A stretch of 64,000 bases of DNA from Micromonospora thermarum (lineage in GTDB: Bacteria > Actinomycetota > Actinomycetes > Mycobacteriales > Micromonosporaceae): assembly GCF_012034245.1 (NCBI RefSeq), contig NZ_JAATEO010000004.1, positions 220,254 to 284,253 on the forward strand, in the 5' to 3' direction. Position 1 is the stretch's first letter, and each line of letters starts with the position of its first letter. A program made the translations under genes and the position numbers. Below, piece after piece: positions 50,794-59,108 of this stretch. The notes under the pieces were generated by a model, which ran no database searches, was not told where the DNA came from, and was given only the letters and a program-made list of their open reading frames with translations.

Positions 50794-51379
50794 GTAGTGG
50801 CCTCCTCCTCCCGGGGTCGAGTTTGGGCAGCCGGAACTCCAGCCGGCTCATGGTGTAGCCGAGGGCCGCCGCGAGGAGCCAGATCACCACCCGGGTGGTG
50901 CCCTCGGTGAGTGCGCCCGTGATCCACAGCGTGCCCGAGAAGCAGGACCAGACGAGTTGTTGCAGCGAGCCGATCGCCACCTCCCGCCCGCGCATCGCGA
51001 CCGTGACGAAGAGAGCCCGGCCGGCCTGGATGGCGACGTAGGTGGCGGCGAAGACAATGCCGTCCCCGCCGAAGGCTCCGGGCACCGCGACCGCCATGAT
51101 CAGGGTGCCGAGCATGATCGGGATGATCACAAGCTGGATCGCCGGCTGGGCCGGGTCGAGGCGGTTCGTGGTCCAGGCGGTGAAGACCCAGACCCACCAG
51201 AACGCGGCGAGCAGGATCACCGTGTGCAGGGCGCCGAGCCAGGTGAGGTCGTCGAACAGGGTGTGCGACAGCCGGGTGAACGCGAAGACGAGGATCACGT
51301 CGAAGAAGAGTTCGACGTAGGTGGCGCGCTGCGGCTCGCCGTGGTGCCGCAGCATGCTGCCCGCGTCCCCGGCGGTCAT
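50794..51379 (-). pseudogene. ltrA (low temperature requirement A) remnant, 3' part missing
   Basis: The N-terminal 195 residues match LtrA-family membrane proteins: YVELFFDVILVFAFTRLSH, ALHTVILLAAFWWVWVFTAW, five hydrophobic segments. Family similarity then stops at about LEFRLPKL; full-length LtrA proteins are about twice as long. The frame remains open to 50066 but only by running antisense through the DJ-1 gene, where the sequence is not LtrA-like. A deletion of the 3' half is the best explanation. It could still yield a truncated protein. Confidence 0.65.
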
Positions 51380-51466
51380 CGGTACGCCCGTTCTGCTCGC
51401 TTTGCGGCACCTGCTCCCACCCGTCGTACCACGTCCCGCGTACGTCGGGAGTCGCTCCGGCTCGAC

Positions 51467-51904
51467 TCAGGGGCCGCCAGGCATACCCGGGTCAGAGCCG
51501 TTCGACCACCCGGAACCGCTCGGCCCGGCCGGGGTGCCGGCGGGGAAGCCGTCGAGCGGATCGGCGACGAAGACGCCGGACAGCACCAGCCCGACGCCGT
51601 ACTGGCCGATCAGCCAGGGGCCGGTACGCGGGCCGAGCCCGGGATGCCGGGCCCGGCGCAGGGCCACCGCCGCGCCGACGCAGAGCAGGCCGGCGGCGAT
51701 GAAGTTGGCGATCTGGAGCCAGCCCAGGTCGCCGTTGCTCAGCACGCTGACCGGGTACCGCCGGAAGTCGAAGCCCTCCCGGGTGAGCCCCTGCACCAGC
51801 GCCACCGTGACCCACAGCGGCCCGGCCAGCACGCCGCCGGCCAGCAGTGCCCGGTCCCAACCGGCCCGGTCCACCGGCCGGGCGACGCTGATCGCCTCGT
51901 CCAT
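51467..51904 (-). pseudogene. DUF998 membrane protein, C-terminally truncated
   Basis: The 145-residue frame matches the first half of DUF998 proteins: LLAGGVLAGPLWVTVALVQ, FDFRRYPVSVLSNGDLGWLQIANF, and GVFVADPLDGFPAGTPAGP. Family members continue with several membrane helices to more than 200 residues; here the frame ends after a short Gly/Ser tail. It lies 5 nt after the VOC gene and was probably in its operon. A deletion is likely. Confidence 0.6.
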
Positions 51905-51909
51905 CGGTC

Positions 51910-52329
51910 TCAGCTCCGGGGGAACATCTGGCCGATGCGGATCTTGTTGCCGAACGGGTCGCGGATGCCGAAGTCGATCCCGTACGGGCGCTCCATCGGC
52001 TCGTCGGTGATGTCGACGCCCTTGGCGACCAGATCCTCGTACGTCTTGTGGGCGTCGTCGGTGGTCATGAACAGGAAGCCACCCATCGCGCCCTTCGTGA
52101 GCAGCTCACGGACCTGCTCGGCGGTGGCCGGGTCGAGGTTCGGCGGGCCGGGCCGCTCCAGCAGGATCTCGCGCTGCGGGTCGCCGGGAACGTTGACCGT
52201 CAGCCAGCGCATGAAGCCGAGGTCCTGGTCGGTGTTGACCTCCAGGCCGAGCTTGCCGACGTAGAAGTCGAGCGCCTCGTCCTGGTCGAGGACGTAGATC
52301 TGCGAGCGGGAAATCGCGTTCATCGTCAT
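51910..52329 (-). CDS. VOC (glyoxalase/bleomycin resistance) family protein
   Basis: The 139-residue protein shows the VOC pattern: YVLDQDEALDFYVGKLGLEV, then MTTDDAHKTYEDLVAKGVDI and GIDFGIRDPFGNKIRI, so the two beta-alpha-beta-beta-beta modules are present. These proteins bind a metal and act on or bind small molecules. The ATG at 52329 has TAGCGT 7 nt upstream. An AraC-family gene lies upstream on the same strand, a common pairing, and would regulate it. Confidence 0.9.
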   Translation of the reverse strand: MTMNAISRSQIYVLDQDEALDFYVGKLGLEVNTDQDLGFMRWLTVNVPGDPQREILLERPGPPNLDPATAEQVRELLTKGAMGGFLFMTTDDAHKTYEDLVAKGVDITDEPMERPYGIDFGIRDPFGNKIRIGQMFPRS

Positions 52330-52336
52330 GCGGAGA

Positions 52337-52342
52337 ACGCTA
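52337..52342 (-). promoter_or_regulatory. -10 hexamer for the VOC gene (leaderless)
   Basis: TAGCGT on the minus strand lies 7 nt before the ATG at 52329, inside the short gap after the araC stop. Confidence 0.55.
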
Positions 52343-52364
52343 GTGGTCGCCCCTGACCTGCTGC

Positions 52365-52769
52365 TTATCCAAAACTGCTGGGCCGGGTCCAGGCCTTGGT
52401 GAAGCAGCTCGGCACCGGCGCGGCAGGCGCCGTCCGCCGCTTGCGGAAGTCGGTGGGCGACTCGCCGACGATCTGCCGGAAGGTACGGCTGAACGTGCCG
52501 AGGCTGCTGAAGCCGACGGCGTAGCAGATGTCCGTCACGTCCTGGCCGGTGTTCAGGAGCAGGTCCATGGCCCGCTCCACCCGCCGCCGTTGCAGGTAGC
52601 GATGCGGGGTCTCGCCGAACGTGGCCCGGAAGGTCCGAATGAAGTGCGCCTCGGAGACGTACGCGATCTTCGCGAGGGCGGGGATGTCGAGCGGCTCCGC
52701 GTACGCCCGGTCCATCGCGTCCCGGGCGCGCAGCATCGCCCGGTTGGTCTCCTCGGTAGCCCTGCTCAC
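52365..52769 (-). CDS. Short AraC-family regulator
   Basis: The 134-residue protein consists of the two AraC helix-turn-helix motifs only: LAKIAYVSEAHFIRTFRATFGETPHRYLQ and DICYAVGFSSLGTFSRTFRQIVGESPTDFRKR. There is no sensor domain, as in MarA/SoxS-like members. The start is a GTG at 52769. It probably controls the VOC gene 36 nt downstream. Confidence 0.88.
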   Translation of the reverse strand: MSRATEETNRAMLRARDAMDRAYAEPLDIPALAKIAYVSEAHFIRTFRATFGETPHRYLQRRRVERAMDLLLNTGQDVTDICYAVGFSSLGTFSRTFRQIVGESPTDFRKRRTAPAAPVPSCFTKAWTRPSSFG

Positions 52770-52787
52770 GCGCTCTTCGGGGCCGGC

Positions 52788-52982
52788 TCAGGCACGCTCG
52801 GCGACCCGGACGACGAAGGAGCGCCAGGCGGCCGGCGTGAACGCCAGGGTGCCGCCGTCGCGGTCCTTCGTGTCGCGCACGAGGACGACGTCGGGCAGGT
52901 TGTCGGCGACCTCCACACACGCGCCGCCGTTCGAACTGCTGCGGGTGCTCGTACGCCATCGCGCGCGGGTCAGGTCAGCCAT
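52788..52982 (-). CDS. DUF397 protein
   Basis: The 64-residue protein has the DUF397 pattern: ARWRTSTRSSSNGGACVEVADN and VVLVRDTKDRDGGTLAFTPAAWRSFV. DUF397 proteins occur widely in Streptomyces and Micromonospora next to XRE-DUF5753 regulators, as in whiJ- and bldB-type loci. It overlaps the XRE gene by 13 nt, so the two are coupled. Confidence 0.9.
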   Translation of the reverse strand: MADLTRARWRTSTRSSSNGGACVEVADNLPDVVLVRDTKDRDGGTLAFTPAAWRSFVVRVAERA

Positions 52983-53716
52983 GTTCGTGCTCGCAGAAAG
53001 TCGATGGACTGGTCTCGCGGAAGTGCAACGGACCTCACGGTATCCCAGACGGCCCAGAGGGCCGCAACGTCGTTTGTGATGCGCCCGGCCGCTTGATCAT
53101 CGAGGTAACCGACCTCTTCACCGTCCGTCGTCGTCGCGATGATGAACGGGCCGGCCTGGCCCGGGTGCAGCCCCGCCGTGAACGGCACCACGTGCACCAT
53201 GACGTTGGGCCGCTCGGCCATCGCCACGAGATGATCGAGTTGCGGGTGCATGATCTCGGCGCGACCCCGGCGCAACGCCGCTTCGTCGATCACGAACACC
53301 GTCAACGGCGGTCGGGGACGGTCGAGCACCGCAGCCTGCCGCCGGAGCCGGGACTCGACATACACCTCCGCATCGGCGTTGAGTGGACCGCTGGCGAGAA
53401 CGGCTCGGGCATATGTCTCGGTCTGAAGGAGTCCCGGTAGAACCGCGTGTTCGTACCAGCGAAGCCCCGTCGCCTCGCGCTCGATGTCCGTCCAGGGCCG
53501 GAACCAGGCCGGTTCCCGCCGCTTCAACGCGTCCGGCCACAGCTCCAGGACGTCCTTCCCGAGGATGGCCGCCACCTGGGCCCGGTGCCGGGTCTGCGGG
53601 ATCCGTCCGTGAGTCACCCAGCGCTGTGCGGTCTTCGGGTCCACGCCAACCTGGGCAGCCAGACTCTCGGCCGTCTCACCGGCCTCCGTCATTGCCACCA
53701 TGACCGAGCGATTCAT
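52970..53716 (-). CDS. XRE-family regulator with DUF5753 (WhiJ-like)
   Basis: The 248-residue protein has a short helix-turn-helix (TAESLAAQVGVDPKTAQRWVTHGRIPQ) and the DUF5753 domain (GLRWYEHAVLPGLLQTETYARAVL, LTVFVIDEAALRR, PFTAGLHPGQAGPFIIA). This is the usual partner of a DUF397 protein; the pair may form a regulatory or toxin-antitoxin-like unit. ATG 53716. It is divergent from the small genes at 53.8-54.4 kb. Confidence 0.9.
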   Translation of the reverse strand: MNRSVMVAMTEAGETAESLAAQVGVDPKTAQRWVTHGRIPQTRHRAQVAAILGKDVLELWPDALKRREPAWFRPWTDIEREATGLRWYEHAVLPGLLQTETYARAVLASGPLNADAEVYVESRLRRQAAVLDRPRPPLTVFVIDEAALRRGRAEIMHPQLDHLVAMAERPNVMVHVVPFTAGLHPGQAGPFIIATTTDGEEVGYLDDQAAGRITNDVAALWAVWDTVRSVALPRDQSIDFLRARTWLT

Positions 53717-53796
53717 CCCTAGCCGACCCTTCTTCGTCCCGAACGTCCGAGGCACATACTGCAACGCTGTGTATTCGGAAGGCAACGGAGAGCAGG

Positions 53797-54132
53797 GTGA
53801 CTGTGGACGGCGCGGCCGGTGGAGGCGACCCGAAGCCCGGCGGTCGCGTCCAGTCGCGGGGCCGTCCCGGCAGGACGGTGGGGCGGCCCCCTCCAACGGA
53901 CGAGGGAGGCGGCAGGCTGGTGAGCCTTGCGGATTACGACGCGGCCCGCGTACTCGGAGAGATCTGCGGTGCGGTCGACGGCGCGGGACGCTGGCGCGCG
54001 ACCTGCAATCTCGTCCCGGGGCACGGCGGCCCGCACGAGTGCTGGAAGGGCGCGGGGACGGTCGTGTTCCGGGCCTGGCCCTTCCCCGTGCCGGCGGCCC
54101 TGCCGTGGGCCCGCGACGAGGCCCGGCCCTGA
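53797..54132 (+). CDS. Hypothetical protein with Cys motif
   Basis: The 111-residue protein has a disordered Gly/Pro/Arg-rich first half and a conserved-looking second half: DYDAARVLGEICGAVDGAGRWRATCNLVPGHGGPHECW. The pattern C-N-L-x-P-G-H-x-G-P-H-x-C, often seen in small actinobacterial proteins beside XRE/DUF397 genes, may bind zinc. GTG start at 53797 with GGAG upstream. The last base of its stop is shared with the next ATG. Confidence 0.6.
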   Translation: MTVDGAAGGGDPKPGGRVQSRGRPGRTVGRPPPTDEGGGRLVSLADYDAARVLGEICGAVDGAGRWRATCNLVPGHGGPHECWKGAGTVVFRAWPFPVPAALPWARDEARP

Positions 54133-54380
54133 TGCCGCGCCGCCCCGAGCACGTACCTTCCCGGCCGACCTGGCGCTGCGCGGCCTGCGGGATCGCCTGG
54201 CCCTGCTCGCCGGCGAAGCTGCGGCTCCTCGGCGAGTACCGCCACGACCGGGCCGCCCTGCTGATCTACCTCGCCACCCTCCAGGCCGAGGCCGCCGAAC
54301 AGCTCGCCGCACTCGACCACGATGTCCCGCCGGCCCGCCTCGCGGAACGCTTCATCTGCTGGGCCCGTGCCCGGGGCTAG
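54132..54380 (+). CDS. Small zinc-motif protein, often misannotated as flavin reductase
   Basis: The 82-residue protein has HVPSRPTWRCAACGIAWPCSPAKLRLL, with a CxxC and a further Cys that could bind zinc, then a helical half. Proteins with this N-terminus in actinomycetes are frequently labelled flavin reductase without a flavin-binding fold. The ATG overlaps the previous stop (TGATG). It is probably part of the XRE/DUF397 neighbourhood. Confidence 0.65.
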   Translation: MPRRPEHVPSRPTWRCAACGIAWPCSPAKLRLLGEYRHDRAALLIYLATLQAEAAEQLAALDHDVPPARLAERFICWARARG

Positions 54381-54444
54381 CGCCGATCAGGGATCATGGC
54401 CGAGACTGCTGGCACAGCTCCCCCAGTGCCGACAGGAGAGTTCC

Positions 54445-55158
54445 ATGACTCGGCGTCCGCAATGGATCCTCAGTGCCCTTGCCGTTCCGCTCGCGCTGCT
54501 CGCCGGGTACGGCGTCGCCCAGGTGGGTCGCACGTCGACGCAGGTGGCAAACGATCCCGTGCCCGACGTCGCGGAGTACCCGTCGATGACCGCACTGCGC
54601 AAGGTCGAGCAGGCCGGCGTGGCGTACGACCTCACCTGGACGATCACCGGATCGCCGCTGATCGTCGTCGCCCCACACGGTGGGGCGATCGAGTCACGCA
54701 CCAGCGAGATCACCAGTGCTGTGGCGGGCACCGACCACAGCCAGTGCCAGTTCAAGGGCAAGTTGCCCAGCGGTCAGAACTATCCACGACTGCACGTCAC
54801 GAGCACGAACTGGGACGTCGAGGAGTGCTTGATCCTGATTGGTCAGCGACGCCACGCGCTGGCCGTGCACGGCACTTCCAAGCCGGGCAAGGTCGTCTAC
54901 ATCGGTGGACGGGACACCACCACGGGTGCCGCGCTGGCGACCGCCCTGCGCGCCGCCGGCTTCACCGTCGTCCAGCCCGCCCCCGACGAGATCGCCGGCA
55001 CGTCAATCGACAACTTCGTCAACAAGGACGCGGACGGCGCCGGCGTCCAGCTCGAGCTGACACTGGAGCTACGAATGGAGCTGTTCCCGACGAAGGACGG
55101 ACCGCCGTCGTCACTCGGTCAGGCGTTCGTCAACGCGGTACGCGACGTGTACGCATGA
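54445..55158 (+). CDS. Poly-gamma-glutamate hydrolase-like secreted protein
   Basis: The 237-residue protein has a signal peptide or anchor (MTRRPQWILSALAVPLALLAGYGVA) and matches the phage-type poly-gamma-glutamate hydrolase family (PghP; PF05908): IVVAPHGGAIESRTSEI, LHVTSTNWDVEECL and ALAVHGTSK. The His and Glu in PHGGAIE are the presumed zinc ligands. It would cleave gamma-glutamyl polymers outside the cell, though substrate is unknown. ATG 54445 with AGGAGAG. Confidence 0.85.
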   Translation: MTRRPQWILSALAVPLALLAGYGVAQVGRTSTQVANDPVPDVAEYPSMTALRKVEQAGVAYDLTWTITGSPLIVVAPHGGAIESRTSEITSAVAGTDHSQCQFKGKLPSGQNYPRLHVTSTNWDVEECLILIGQRRHALAVHGTSKPGKVVYIGGRDTTTGAALATALRAAGFTVVQPAPDEIAGTSIDNFVNKDADGAGVQLELTLELRMELFPTKDGPPSSLGQAFVNAVRDVYA

Positions 55159-55229
55159 CCGAGGTCGACGCCGTCGATCCGGTGCCGCTCAGTCGCTGAT
55201 GCTCACGGTGTCGTACGGGCGTGGAAGCA

Positions 55230-55448
55230 TCACGGGCGTGGCGACATCGAAGCAGCCGGTGACGGGGCGACTGGCCGCTGGTCGGCTTCTCGCCCCGCAA
55301 GCAGCATGAGGTTGCGGAACTGGAACGACGACGACGGGTAGCCGTGCGGCAGCAGGACCACGGGGGCGTCTGCCAGCCCGGTCTCCCGGTAGAAGGTCCG
55401 GATGCCGTCGACGTCGACGGTGCGGTACGCCACGGGCACGGCCGGCAT
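55230..55448 (-). pseudogene. Alpha/beta hydrolase (epoxide hydrolase-like) N-terminal remnant
   Basis: The first 50 residues match alpha/beta hydrolases: YRTVDVDGIRTFYRETG, DAPVVLLPHGYPSSSFQFRNLMLL, including the HGxPxxS oxyanion region. After LMLLAGREADQ the frame loses similarity and ends at 72 residues, far short of about 280. The rest of the gene is not found in the flanking 70 nt. A decayed gene. Confidence 0.7.
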
Positions 55449-55536
55449 GATCCGCGCGTACCCCGACGGGTACGCGCGGAAACGTCGGCCGTCGGCCGGA
55501 GTGGCGCCCGCTGCGACGCCACTCCGGCCGGCTGGA

Positions 55537-56580
55537 TCATTCGTTGTCAGACCCCGCTGCCTCCGGCGGGACCTCCACCTCCGGTGCCCCCGGGACCGTC
55601 AGGTCCGGCCCCGGCGCGGCGGTCTCCGTCTCCGTCTCGTCCGGCTCCGGGGTCGTCGGGCTCGGCGTCGTGCCGGTCGGGCTCGGCGTGGTCGGGCTCG
55701 GGGTCGGCGACGTCGGGCGCGGCGTGGTCCGGGTCGGGCGCGGCGTCGTCGGGCTCGGGCTCGGCGACGTCGGGCTCACGGTCGGCGACGGCGTCGGGCT
55801 GGTCGGGCTCGGCGCCCGGGTCGGTGCCGCCGGCGCCGCACAGTCGGACCGGGTGACCGCGTTGGTGTCCAAGGTGACCGCACCGTCACGGCTCAGGGCG
55901 CCACCCTGCTCGATCCTCGCGGTGGATTCGAGCGTGACCGCGTTGACGGCCATGATCCGGCCCACGAAGGACGTGTTGGTGCCCAGGTTGGCGGAGTCGC
56001 CGACCGTCCAGAAGACGTTGCAGGCCGGTCCGGGCGAGTTGACCACGCGTACGTCGCTGTTCTGCGCGGTGGTCAGGCCGGAGTCAACCTGGATGATGAA
56101 GACCGCGCCGGCATTGCCCTGGGCGTCCAGCGTGAGCGTTCCGTCCAGACTCGCGTCCGCCGAGGCGCGGTACACGCCAGGAGTGAGCGTCTGGCCTTCG
56201 AGCTGCGGGCCGACGATCCGGCTCGACGGTCGTCCCGCCGCATCCTCGTACGCGGTGGTCAGGTCGGACTGCGCCCGTTCCGCCGCGGCGTTGCCGGCGT
56301 TCACCTGGCCGTTCACGACGCCCGGCGGGAACCCGGTCACCTCCGTGCCCGGATGTACCCCCAGATCCCCGTTGACGACGGTGTCACCGGTGTTCGTCAC
56401 CGAACCGTCGGCGAGGACGGCGTAGGTGCCCGCCGTCCTGAGATCGACCGGGGCGTCGGCTGCGGTGGCGGTCGCCGAAGGTGTGGGGGCCAGTCCGGCG
56501 AGGACCAGACTCGACCCCAGGAAGGCCGACCGGGCAAAGCGAAGTCCCGTGCCGGCGGTACGTGCGAAGTCGCTTGTCAT
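55537..56580 (-). CDS. Ice-binding-type (DUF3494) secreted protein with Thr-Pro tail
   Basis: The 347-residue protein has a signal peptide (to about residue 35-40), a DUF3494 domain (about 45-235: RTAGTYAVLADGSVTNTGDT, VNGDLGVHPGTEVTG, GALSRDGAVTLDTN) and about 100 residues of Thr/Ser/Pro repeats. DUF3494 beta-helices bind ice in cold-adapted microbes; in soil actinomycetes they may be adhesins. There is no LPxTG sorting signal. ATG 56580 chosen; ATG 56589 (three residues longer) is equally possible. Confidence 0.85.
   Translation of the reverse strand: MTSDFARTAGTGLRFARSAFLGSSLVLAGLAPTPSATATAADAPVDLRTAGTYAVLADGSVTNTGDTVVNGDLGVHPGTEVTGFPPGVVNGQVNAGNAAAERAQSDLTTAYEDAAGRPSSRIVGPQLEGQTLTPGVYRASADASLDGTLTLDAQGNAGAVFIIQVDSGLTTAQNSDVRVVNSPGPACNVFWTVGDSANLGTNTSFVGRIMAVNAVTLESTARIEQGGALSRDGAVTLDTNAVTRSDCAAPAAPTRAPSPTSPTPSPTVSPTSPSPSPTTPRPTRTTPRPTSPTPSPTTPSPTGTTPSPTTPEPDETETETAAPGPDLTVPGAPEVEVPPEAAGSDNE
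55654..55814. repeat. Degenerate tandem repeat encoding the Thr-Pro tail
   Basis: GTCGGGCTCGGC-type 12-15-nt units are repeated about ten times with changes. They encode SPTPSPT/TPSPTT-like units in the DUF3494 protein. Such repeats change length easily. Confidence 0.65.
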
Positions 56581-56786
56581 GGCTGGCATCCGTTCGCTGT
56601 GACGGTGATGGCATCCGAACCGTCCGCTTCCCGGCGGCCGGTCCGCGCTACCGCCTCCCCGTCGACCCCGCCGGCAAACCTGCGGCACCGGTCCCGAGAG
56701 CTGCGGACGCCCTTCGCCGCCTGGCAAACGGGAGGACCGGAACAGTCATGCTGAGGTAGGGCCATCTCTGGGCGAGGGGTTCATCA

Positions 56787-57623
56787 GTGCACGTCACCAT
56801 GACGACCAGCGCCGGTACGGTCGGCAAGCCGAACGAGGACTTCGTCGGCGCCGTTCCCGGCGCTGCGGTGCTGCTGGACGGCGCCGGCATTCCGGGAGCC
56901 GAGTCGATCTGCTACCACGGTGTCGCCTGGTACACCCACCGTCTCGGCGGTGCGCTGCTCGGCCGGCTGTCGCGTGCCGACGGGCGGGCCCTCGCGGCGA
57001 TCCTCGCCAGCGCGATCGGCGAGACAGCCGCCGAGCACCGCGGCACCTGCGACATCACGCACCCCAACAGCCCGCAGGCGACCGTGGTGGTCGTCCGCGC
57101 CCACCGGGGGCGCCTGGACTACCTCCTGCTCGCGGACTCCTTCCTCGTCCTCGACCAGGTCCGCGGTGGCCCGCAGGTCGTCACCGACGAGCGTGAGGTC
57201 GCCGCCAGGCGCATCTGCTCAGCACCGCTGGATGGCGTTCCCCCGGGGACGCCGGAGTACGACCGCGTCCGAGCCTTCTGCTCCCAGACCATGCGGGCTC
57301 GCCGGAACCAGCCGGGCGGCTACTGGATCGCCAAGGACGATCCGCACGCGGCGGAGGAAGCGGTGACCGGCAGCCGGCCCCTTGACGACCTGGACGGCGT
57401 CACGCTGCTCAGCAACGGCGCCAGCCGCATCGTCAGCCCGTACGGCCTGACCGACTGGCCCGGGGTACTGGAACTGCTCGGCGCCGGCGGGCCGGCCGAC
57501 ATCATCCGCCGGGTCCGGCAGGCCGAAGCCCGCACCGCCGGAGGCCCCGATGCTCCGGTTCCCGACGACGCCACGGTCGCCCACTGCACCGGCCTGCGGC
57601 ACCCGGAGATCGGCGAACGTTGA
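56787..57623 (+). CDS. PP2C-like phosphatase-fold protein (paralogue)
   Basis: The 278-residue protein shows the same pattern as the protein at 30366: NEDFVGA, AVLLDGAG, YLLLADSFLVLD and LLSNGAS, and a GYWIAKDDPHAAEEA segment shared with GYWVAASDPDAAYHA. One metal-binding Asp near the C-terminus is replaced by Asn (SNGAS for SDGAS), so its catalytic status is uncertain. GTG 56787 with GAGGGG upstream. It has no clear operon partner. Confidence 0.72.
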   Translation: MHVTMTTSAGTVGKPNEDFVGAVPGAAVLLDGAGIPGAESICYHGVAWYTHRLGGALLGRLSRADGRALAAILASAIGETAAEHRGTCDITHPNSPQATVVVVRAHRGRLDYLLLADSFLVLDQVRGGPQVVTDEREVAARRICSAPLDGVPPGTPEYDRVRAFCSQTMRARRNQPGGYWIAKDDPHAAEEAVTGSRPLDDLDGVTLLSNGASRIVSPYGLTDWPGVLELLGAGGPADIIRRVRQAEARTAGGPDAPVPDDATVAHCTGLRHPEIGER

Positions 57624-57685
57624 CAGAAGGGCTGGCTGGTTGCGGGTACGCGGCCGTGCGCCGCGTACCCGCAGCTCATGGCGTG

Positions 57686-58153
57686 TCAGATGCAGTTGCC
57701 CCAGGTGTACCGGCCGTTCCCCTGCCAGTACCCGCCGTACAGGGCAGATCCCGCGTACTGGACGCACATGTCCCGCGCGTAGCGCTGAACCGCGGCGTAG
57801 TACTTGTAGCTGCCCGAGTCGGACACCCACACCCTCGTGGTGCCTTCCACGTCCACCTTGATGCTGGCTTTGATCTGGGTTGCCGTTCCGGCGGCCCGCA
57901 CCTTGATCATGGTGACGCAGTTGTAGCCGGTCGCGCTGTTGTACATCAGGTAGACGTCGCCCAGGTCGGTGCCGTCGTCGGCGATGATCGACCGGTGACC
58001 GTCGGAGACCTGGGTCCACGAGCCACCGAAGTCGGCGTTGCAGGCTTCCGCCGGGGTGTACGGGTTCGCCGCATGGGCCGGCGACCCGAACGTCGTCACC
58101 GCGACAGCCACCGCGAGAACCGAGGTCGACAGTCGTCGTGCCAGGGTACGCAC
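57686..58153 (-). CDS. Secreted spore-associated protein A (SapA)-like protein
   Basis: The 155-residue protein has a signal peptide (VRTLARRLSTSVLAVAVAVT then FGSPAHA) and a mature part of about 125 residues with four Cys (EACNADF, YNCVTM, DMCVQY, WGNCI), probably two disulfides. The pattern DVYLMYNSATGYNCV resembles SapA-type spore-coat-associated proteins of Streptomyces. GTG 58153 with GGAGGA upstream. Function unknown; outside the cell. Confidence 0.75.
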   Translation of the reverse strand: MRTLARRLSTSVLAVAVAVTTFGSPAHAANPYTPAEACNADFGGSWTQVSDGHRSIIADDGTDLGDVYLMYNSATGYNCVTMIKVRAAGTATQIKASIKVDVEGTTRVWVSDSGSYKYYAAVQRYARDMCVQYAGSALYGGYWQGNGRYTWGNCI

Positions 58154-58400
58154 ACAGTCCTCCAAGCTGGGCGCGGACAGAGCCGTCCGGCGCCCGAAGA
58201 TCCACATCGGATGATGATCAACATACCCCGGTCCGCCGGGCGGAGCCAGGGCGCAACCCGCCAGCAGGCCCCGCCCGGGATCGAAAGCGCCGCCATGGCG
58301 CGGCAAGCTGGCTCAGGAGTTAGGGCACGTCCTGCCGATCATGCCCTCTGTGATCATCCGGGGCGGCGCCGACACCGAACCGGATGCCATAGTGCCGCCC

Positions 58401-58976
58401 ATGAAGGCAGACCTGCACAGTTACTTGAAGGGCGGTCGCGACGCGCTGCTGTGGAAGCTCGACGGGCTGAGCGAATACGACATCCGGCGCCCGCTGACCC
58501 GGACCGCCACCAACCTGCTCGGTCTGGTGAAACACTCGGCGGTCTGCGAGATCCTCTACTTCGGCGTCGTGTTCGGCCGGCCGTTCGAGCAGGAACTGCC
58601 GTACGTCGGCGAGGCGGCGGAGACCAATGCCGACATGTGGGCGACCGCGGACGAGACCCGCGAGGAGATCGTCGACCTGTACCGTCGCGCGATCGCCCAC
58701 GCCGACACCACCATTGAAGCCCTCGCACTGGATGATGTCGGCCGCGTGCCGTGGTGGGGCGACGCAGTGGTCACGTTGCACCACGTCCTGGTTCACGTCG
58801 TCGCGGAAACGCAACGGCACGCCGGCCACGCTGACATCGTGCGGGAACTCATCGACGGCGCGGCCGGGCTGCTGCCCAGGAACGACAACCTGCCCCCCGC
58901 CGACGAGTCGTGGTGGCTCGACTACCGTCAGCGAGTGGAGCAGGCCGCCCTCGACGCCAGCAAACGCAGCGCCTAG
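58401..58976 (+). CDS. DinB/DUF664 family protein
   Basis: The 191-residue four-helix-bundle protein has the DUF664/DinB pattern: SYLKGGRDALLWKLDGLSEYDIRRPL, TNLLGLVKHSAVCEILYFG and TLHHVLVHVVAETQRHAGHADIVRELIDG, with the His residues that bind a divalent metal. Such proteins include thiol transferases using mycothiol or bacillithiol. ATG 58401 with CATAGT 7 nt upstream (leaderless). No partner gene is evident. Confidence 0.9.
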   Translation: MKADLHSYLKGGRDALLWKLDGLSEYDIRRPLTRTATNLLGLVKHSAVCEILYFGVVFGRPFEQELPYVGEAAETNADMWATADETREEIVDLYRRAIAHADTTIEALALDDVGRVPWWGDAVVTLHHVLVHVVAETQRHAGHADIVRELIDGAAGLLPRNDNLPPADESWWLDYRQRVEQAALDASKRSA

Positions 58977-59031
58977 TTGATGGAGCTTGGCGTCCGCCCA
59001 CGGACGCCCGCCGGGAATTGCCTGGTGGAAT

Positions 59032-59108
59032 TGGAGCCCCCGGCCGGGATCGAACCGGCGACATCTCGCTTACAAGGCGAGTGCTCTGGCCAGCTGAGCT
59101 ACAGGGGC
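59032..59108 (-). tRNA. tRNA-Thr (TGT anticodon)
   Basis: The 77-nt minus-strand sequence folds into a full cloverleaf: acceptor stem GCCCCTG/CGGGGGC, anticodon stem CTCGC/GCGAG around CTTGTAA, and T arm GCCGG-TTCGATC-CCGGC. The anticodon TGT reads threonine codons. The 3' CCA is encoded at 59032-59034. The region 58977-59031 holds a small hairpin only. Confidence 0.95.
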
